Below are positions 59,559 through 64,000 of a stretch of 64,000 bases of DNA, piece by piece. The position numbers and the translations under genes are program-made. The DNA is taken from the NCBI RefSeq assembly GCF_000143415.4, contig NW_003314285.1, positions 1,866,755 through 1,930,754 on the forward strand, written 5' to 3'. Every line of letters begins with the position of its first letter. The stretch's first letter is position 1. The DNA is from Selaginella moellendorffii (lineage: Eukaryota; Streptophyta; Lycopodiopsida; Selaginellales; Selaginellaceae). The notes beneath the pieces are model-generated. The model was not told the DNA's origin and searched no databases. It saw nothing but the letters and a program-made list of their open reading frames with translations.

Positions 59559-61247
59559 ATGAAGAGTCTCGTCGCGTTTTTTCTTGTTCTTGCTGTGATC
59601 TCCCACTTTTGCAATGCGCAAGATTTGAGTTTCACAGCCACGACTCCCAGCCTCACCAAAGGCAAGCCAAACACCTTCATTGGAACCACTGGCGATCAGA
59701 TCGCGTCGTCTCTTCTCGCATCAAAGACTCCCGCAATGCTTTGGGGCTCGGTTCCCGCGAGTGCAATCACCAACATCTGCCAGAAGATTGTCCAGACTGG
59801 AAGACAGGAGTACACTGCAAAGATAGATGGCGACTGGGGAGGATCCGAGACCCTCACGTTAAAGGTAGAGTCTAGATAAGTACCTTTGTTACGTTAATCT
59901 TTCTCTTGCTGACGACTGGAAGCTATCTCTAGGTGGTCGCAACCGGTGGCTGTGGTGCCGCTCCAGATTCATCCGGAACGCAGTTCGTGTTCACAGACAA
60001 CTATGGCCGCAAGAGTGCTGTAAGTTGAGTGATCATTTTGCAGCAACATAAATCACTGGATGCTTACCAGATTGTTTGCCCAAGCAACGCTGGAAGAACT
60101 GGCTGTGGTGTGTACATGACCGGCAGTGACGTGGAAAGCCTCTACAAGAAGCGCTTGGAACTCGAGCAGCAACTACTGCTCACAAACTCTTCTGGCGATC
60201 ACCAGGCAGCTCGAAGATTCTTGCTTGGTGGCTGCAAAGAAGAAGCAGGGAAAGGTACCTCGGGGTGATCCATATGTTAGCTCGTTCCTTCCTTTTTGCA
60301 GGAGCAATCGGAGGTGCAATCACGGGAGTGTTGGGAACTGGAGGTTGCTTGGGACTGGGACCATTGGCACCTTTCTGCATCGCTGGCGTTTTGGGAGTGA
60401 GTGCTGAGCTTGGCGCGGCTGCTGGCTGCGTGAGTGCGTGCTTCCCTGGGGATGCAACGGTGCAAACTTCCACGGGCGAGACAAAGACGATGAGCCAGCT
60501 CCAAATCGGTGACAAGGTATCTATCCTGATCATCCATCGCTTCCACTAAACCGTTTTCCTCTGCTCGCGTCGTGAAGGTTGGGACGCTCAAGAACGGGAG
60601 GCTCGAGTTCGGTGAAATCTATGCTTTCGGCCACCGAGACTTGGAGCAGAAGAGTGACTTCGTCAACCTGGAACTATCCCACTCAAAGACCCTTGAGCTC
60701 TCGCGCCTGCATTTCGTGCCAACGCTGCTCAAAGCTGGTGTGTGTCATCTCTTCCTTCCACCACTTTTTTTTCCACCAAGCTCACGAACCATTTCTAGGT
60801 GGAGTCGAATTCAAGCGTGCGCAAGACGTTCTTGTCGGAGATGTGTTGACCGCTTCATCGCCCACCAACAATTCGATCATGACTCCATTCCCAGTCACAC
60901 GAATCTCGATCGTTACAAAGCCCGGCCTCTATAATCCATTGACTCTCCAAGGAACTATCGTCGTCAACGGAGTCGCCGCCTCGGTCCACAGCGACTGGTT
61001 CCTGGATGCCCTGTTTGACGCGCTCGGCCTCACTGCTTACCTCCCAGCGGCATACCAGGCTATCCTCTTCCCGGCGCGATTGCTCTACACACTCCTCGGC
61101 CATGATTCATACCTCGCGCTCTACAAATGGATCGACGCCAGGATCAATGTCGCCGAGTTCGGCACTGAAAATGGCGGCAAGATTGCAGCGGCGGCGCTGC
61201 TCGCCAGTGGAATCGCGTCCCTGCGATTGCTCAAGAACCCTATGTGA
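59559..61247 (+). CDS. Secreted protein with C-terminal Hedgehog-type Hint (Hog) domain
   Basis: Six exons (59559-59864, 59933-60019, 60071-60254, 60302-60516, 60578-60737, 60799-61247) give 466 residues. Signal peptide: MKSLVAFFLVLAVISHFCNA. The middle region (about 24-190) is Cys-containing and of no family I recognise. A Gly-rich hydrophobic stretch (GAIGGAITGVLGTGGCLGLG) leads to the Hint domain. It opens with the self-cleavage Cys239 in ACFPGDATVQT and has LQIGDKVGTL, a B-block-like SRLHFV with His309, and closes IVVNGVAASVHS (about 371-382). That is the length and order of Hog-Hint domains. A hydrophobic C-terminal tail follows. In Hedgehog this domain cleaves itself from the N-terminal part by an N-to-S acyl shift. 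Whether it does so here, and with what nucleophile, is unknown. Confidence 0.85.
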
Positions 61248-62755
61248 AAGAGTACTGGTATTTGCTGCAACCTCATAGAATGGCTTGGAAACTGGATCTT
61301 AGCTTAAACGGAGAATAAGAAATCATGTTAAAGCTTTCTTCTGACAGAATGATATAAATAAAATCTCAAAACAAGAAATAAGATCTATCTTGCAAATTAA
61401 CAAGAGAAATAGTGCTTTAGAACGTGAGAAATCAGGTGCCAAAGTCTTAAACTTCAAACCACTAAGAAAGTACACAATTTGGACAAGGCTCTTGGTGCAA
61501 GGAAATATTTTTGGATTAGATTACTCCCTCTAATCCGCCCTTTTGAGTAGTAGATCAAAGCATTTAACAATGGTGCTGGCCAACATTGGATATTATTGCT
61601 AAACAAACATCTTGGAACTCAAAGTGAGTTATAAGTGGGTTTCAATTCCTATTTTAATATACACTATTATATTTTTATTTTGCAACTTAATAAAAAAATA
61701 TAGATTTATAGGACTACAAATTCTATTTTTATAATGAAAATGTTATTTATCAAAATTGTCATGAAAATACAAAATTTGTAATTCATGATGACTATTGCAA
61801 GCATTTTATGCACTCAATATTGCAACAAATATATAATTGTATATGGGAGTATTATATATTTACACATATTTAGATATACTTTTTTTTTGAGTTTTATGCA
61901 AAAATATTATGCATACAATTCCTTGTCAATTGTTATAAAAACAATTGAAACTTGACTAATAAAATATATTATATATACATGGAGTACAACACTTCAGAAC
62001 ATAAGACTAATACCACATCATCTAAAATAATATGATGTTATTATAAATTTAGTGAGAGTTTTTTTTCCTATTCTTATATCATTGTATGTAGATTTGTGAT
62101 CTTGAGATTATTACCATTTCTTTTGTATTCTATTTACCTCTCATTTCACATTGCTGTGTTTCATTTTCAATTATAACGCACTCTAATGTAAATATAGTAT
62201 TTTGATTACTTTAGCAAGTACTTTTAATTACTTGCAGCTTGTTTATGGTGTGGTACTCTAATCTAAGTAGCAATTAATTGGAGTAGCAGCAAATACAGTC
62301 AATTGGAGCACATATGCAAGTGCAATGCTTTTTTTGGTGTTTGGGGCATTGAGTAAATAATTTGTATTATAGCCATGATAAGGTGTTAGTTTTATTGATT
62401 CTTTGTGTTCTTAATCACACATATAAGTTTTTAATATTGCAGTGGTTTATTGAGTTTATATATATTGCAAAGTGCAATATAGAATTTTCTTTCTTAGGTT
62501 TTTACTTCTTAGTTTTAGCTATGTAATTATTACAATGATTGTGTCATGAAGAGCAAAGAGCATCATAACATACTTATAACACATGTAATGATAGGATAAG
62601 ATTTAGATATGCTATCACTATGAATTCTTAGAACTTTAGGGGATAAATGGGGATAAAATAGCTATTAAGGGCTATCTCATTAAACAATTACCCCTTTTTC
62701 AATTTAGTTAAAAGGAAGAGAAATAAAATGCATTATATATCTCATGGGAAATTAC
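61248..62755. other. AT-rich gene-free interval before the right LTR
   Basis: About 1.5 kb of AT-rich DNA with no gene seen. It includes a third copy of the short palindromic repeat. Confidence 0.55.
61903..61960. repeat. Short palindromic AT-rich repeat, copy 3
   Basis: Contains aatattatgcatacaatt and the inverted pair caattgtt / aacaattg. Read on the minus strand it parallels copy 1 at 6951-7006 (caagtttcaattg, then a T/A-rich palindrome, then ataatatt or ataatgc). Confidence 0.55.
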
Positions 62756-63898
62756 TGTCGCGAATGTGACTTCGGGTATCGAAAGTTACCTGTCGGCCAA
62801 TCCTTACGGACACTCTTACCTTACTGCCACGACGGCAGGAGGTCGGTATTGCTAGACCCGTTATTAGTCTCCGCCTAAGCTAGTTGAGAAACTGGTCCTC
62901 GCGTGTGCACTTGACTAGATGGGCATAAGGATGGAATTCCTAAGTGCTATTAGTCAAGCATACTTGACCTGGTTAGAGAAACTCATTCGTTGACTTGCAC
63001 TTGCTAGTGTTGGGAACCCCCGCGATATTAAGCTTGGTCCCTCAACATCGCTAGATGATAGCTTACCGTGTCTGCCAAACACCCTCGCTATCATGCCCTT
63101 TGTGTTAGTCTCAATTTGTCCCAGATGCTATTTATGGAAAGTGTCCAGATTTGCTCATTTGGCATATCTACGGAATGTAGAGATCGGCCTGACCACAATG
63201 GTGTTCGTCCCGTGTCCAAATTCGCAATCTAAGGACATTCCATATTTAGTAAGTTTCGAGCTTGTCCCAGAGACTAACTCCTAATACTAAGGGAGGCTTG
63301 GGGTGAAAGCCCAAAGCGTGTGTTCCTCAACGGGGGGGGGGCTATGGGGGGTTCCAAATGTATAGTAGGGATAGTGGGTAGGTCGGGCATGGCCGACCAA
63401 CCTAAGGCATAGTCTAGCTCCCGCTTGCGTGCCTGTCCTTGTTCTGCGTCCGGCTTGGGTCTAAGCCCAAGTTCCATTCCATGCTAGCTGGTGGAGTACC
63501 CATATCCTCACATTAGGCCACCGGTATGCTGAAATAGCGCCAGACTCCGTTTGGCTCCGTTTTGCGTGCTGGTCCTGGCATTGGTATGCTGGTTGCTCCA
63601 GGACTGTTCCAAGTCGCTCCGGGCTCCTGTCCCTTCGCTCCTTGGGCTATATGCTCGGGAGTTGCTCCGTGGTCCGGTTCCATCACTCTTTGGCGTCACG
63701 CTTGGGAGTTTGGCACCGTTCCTTCGTTCAATGGCCCAAGGCCCTGAACCTCGGGTTCCTATGGACACGTGGCACGGACACGTGGTATATGACACGTGGC
63801 ATCTGTCACGTGGCACAAAGAGGGTTTAGGTTCCGCTTCGTGGTGTTATCCTATGGTAAATCACCATAGGATAAAGGGTCAAAACCACGTGCGCTACA
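62756..63898 (+). mobile_element. 5' LTR of an LTR retrotransposon (element continues beyond window)
   Basis: A 1143-bp segment beginning TG and ending CA, homologous in inverted orientation to the solo LTR at 73-1516. Near its 3' end are repeated CACGTGG cores (63770-63815) and the palindrome cctatggtaaatcaccatagg. It is followed after two bases by a primer binding site. The internal region runs off the right edge, so the superfamily (Gypsy or Copia) cannot be told. Confidence 0.85.
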
Positions 63899-63900
63899 TT

Positions 63901-63913
63901 TGGTATCAGAGGA
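63901..63913 (+). other. LTR retrotransposon primer binding site (initiator tRNA-Met)
   Basis: tggtatcagagga starts two bases after the LTR end. The first eleven bases match TGGTATCAGAG, the complement of the 3' end of plant initiator tRNA-Met used by most plant LTR elements to prime reverse transcription. Confidence 0.9.
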
Positions 63914-64000
63914 TGAGTCTCAGCGAGTACTATTCAATGAGATTGGGCAACTAGTCTCGTTGCATACGCAGAGATGAAAACGGTGATCCGAGTGCGTACA

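Overview
The window looks like nuclear DNA of a land plant, most likely a lycophyte close to Selaginella. The reasons are: plant-only genes (granule-bound starch synthase, lycopene epsilon-cyclase, a Ycf3-interacting photosystem I assembly factor, chloroplast FtsH, RALF, NAC, LysM and lectin receptor kinases); nearly all introns only about 45-75 nt long with GT-AG ends; very tight gene spacing; and five intact PPR genes plus a PPR pseudogene, typical of lycophytes with heavy organellar RNA editing. The species is an inference. For multi-exon genes the feature spans start to stop codon and the exons are listed in the evidence. Exon joins were made by eye from splice signals and frame, and the totals were checked for divisibility by three.

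Layout. 0.07-1.5 kb: solo LTR (minus). 2.2-3.0 kb: PPR pseudogene. 4.2-6.4 kb: a two-exon Crinkler/RHS-type NTPase-nuclease gene. 8.7-17.5 kb: four PPR genes packed head-to-tail, head-to-head and tail-to-tail (a PDF-motif/PPR fusion, a P-class PPR and two PLS-E PPRs). 17.6-20.3 kb: DHX33/RID1-like DEAH helicase. 20.5-22.9 kb: ZIFL-type MFS transporter. 23.0-25.7 kb: GBSS (minus). 26.2-29.6 kb: BAR-PH-ArfGAP-ankyrin protein (minus). 30.5-30.9 kb: RALF (minus). 31.2 kb: tRNA-Val(CAC). 31.4-33.4 kb: PPR built of short repeats. 33.5-34.6 kb: FSH1-like serine hydrolase. 34.7-35.3 kb: cupin. 35.5-37.6 kb: GH1 beta-glucosidase. 38.1-39.35 kb: Y3IP1. 39.7-41.9 kb: lycopene epsilon-cyclase. 42.9-45.3 kb: lectin receptor kinase. 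45.9-48.3 kb: LysM receptor kinase. 48.65-49.56 kb: NAC factor. 51.3-53.5 kb: FtsH2/8-type protease. 53.55-57 kb: AT-rich gene-poor DNA with fragments. 57.0-58.5 kb: decayed second NTPase of Crinkler type. 59.6-61.2 kb: a secreted protein with a Hedgehog-type Hint domain. 62.8 kb to the end: 5' LTR and primer binding site of an LTR retrotransposon of the same family as the left solo LTR, in opposite orientation.

The genes do not form one pathway. Several serve plastids or organelles (PPRs, GBSS, Y3IP1, LCYE, FtsH), and several are cell-surface or secreted signalling proteins (RALF, two receptor kinases, the Hint protein). The least ordinary items are the Hint-domain protein, the Crinkler/RHS-like gene with its decayed relative, the PDF-PPR fusion, and the two tandem PPR genes separated in frame by one stop codon.
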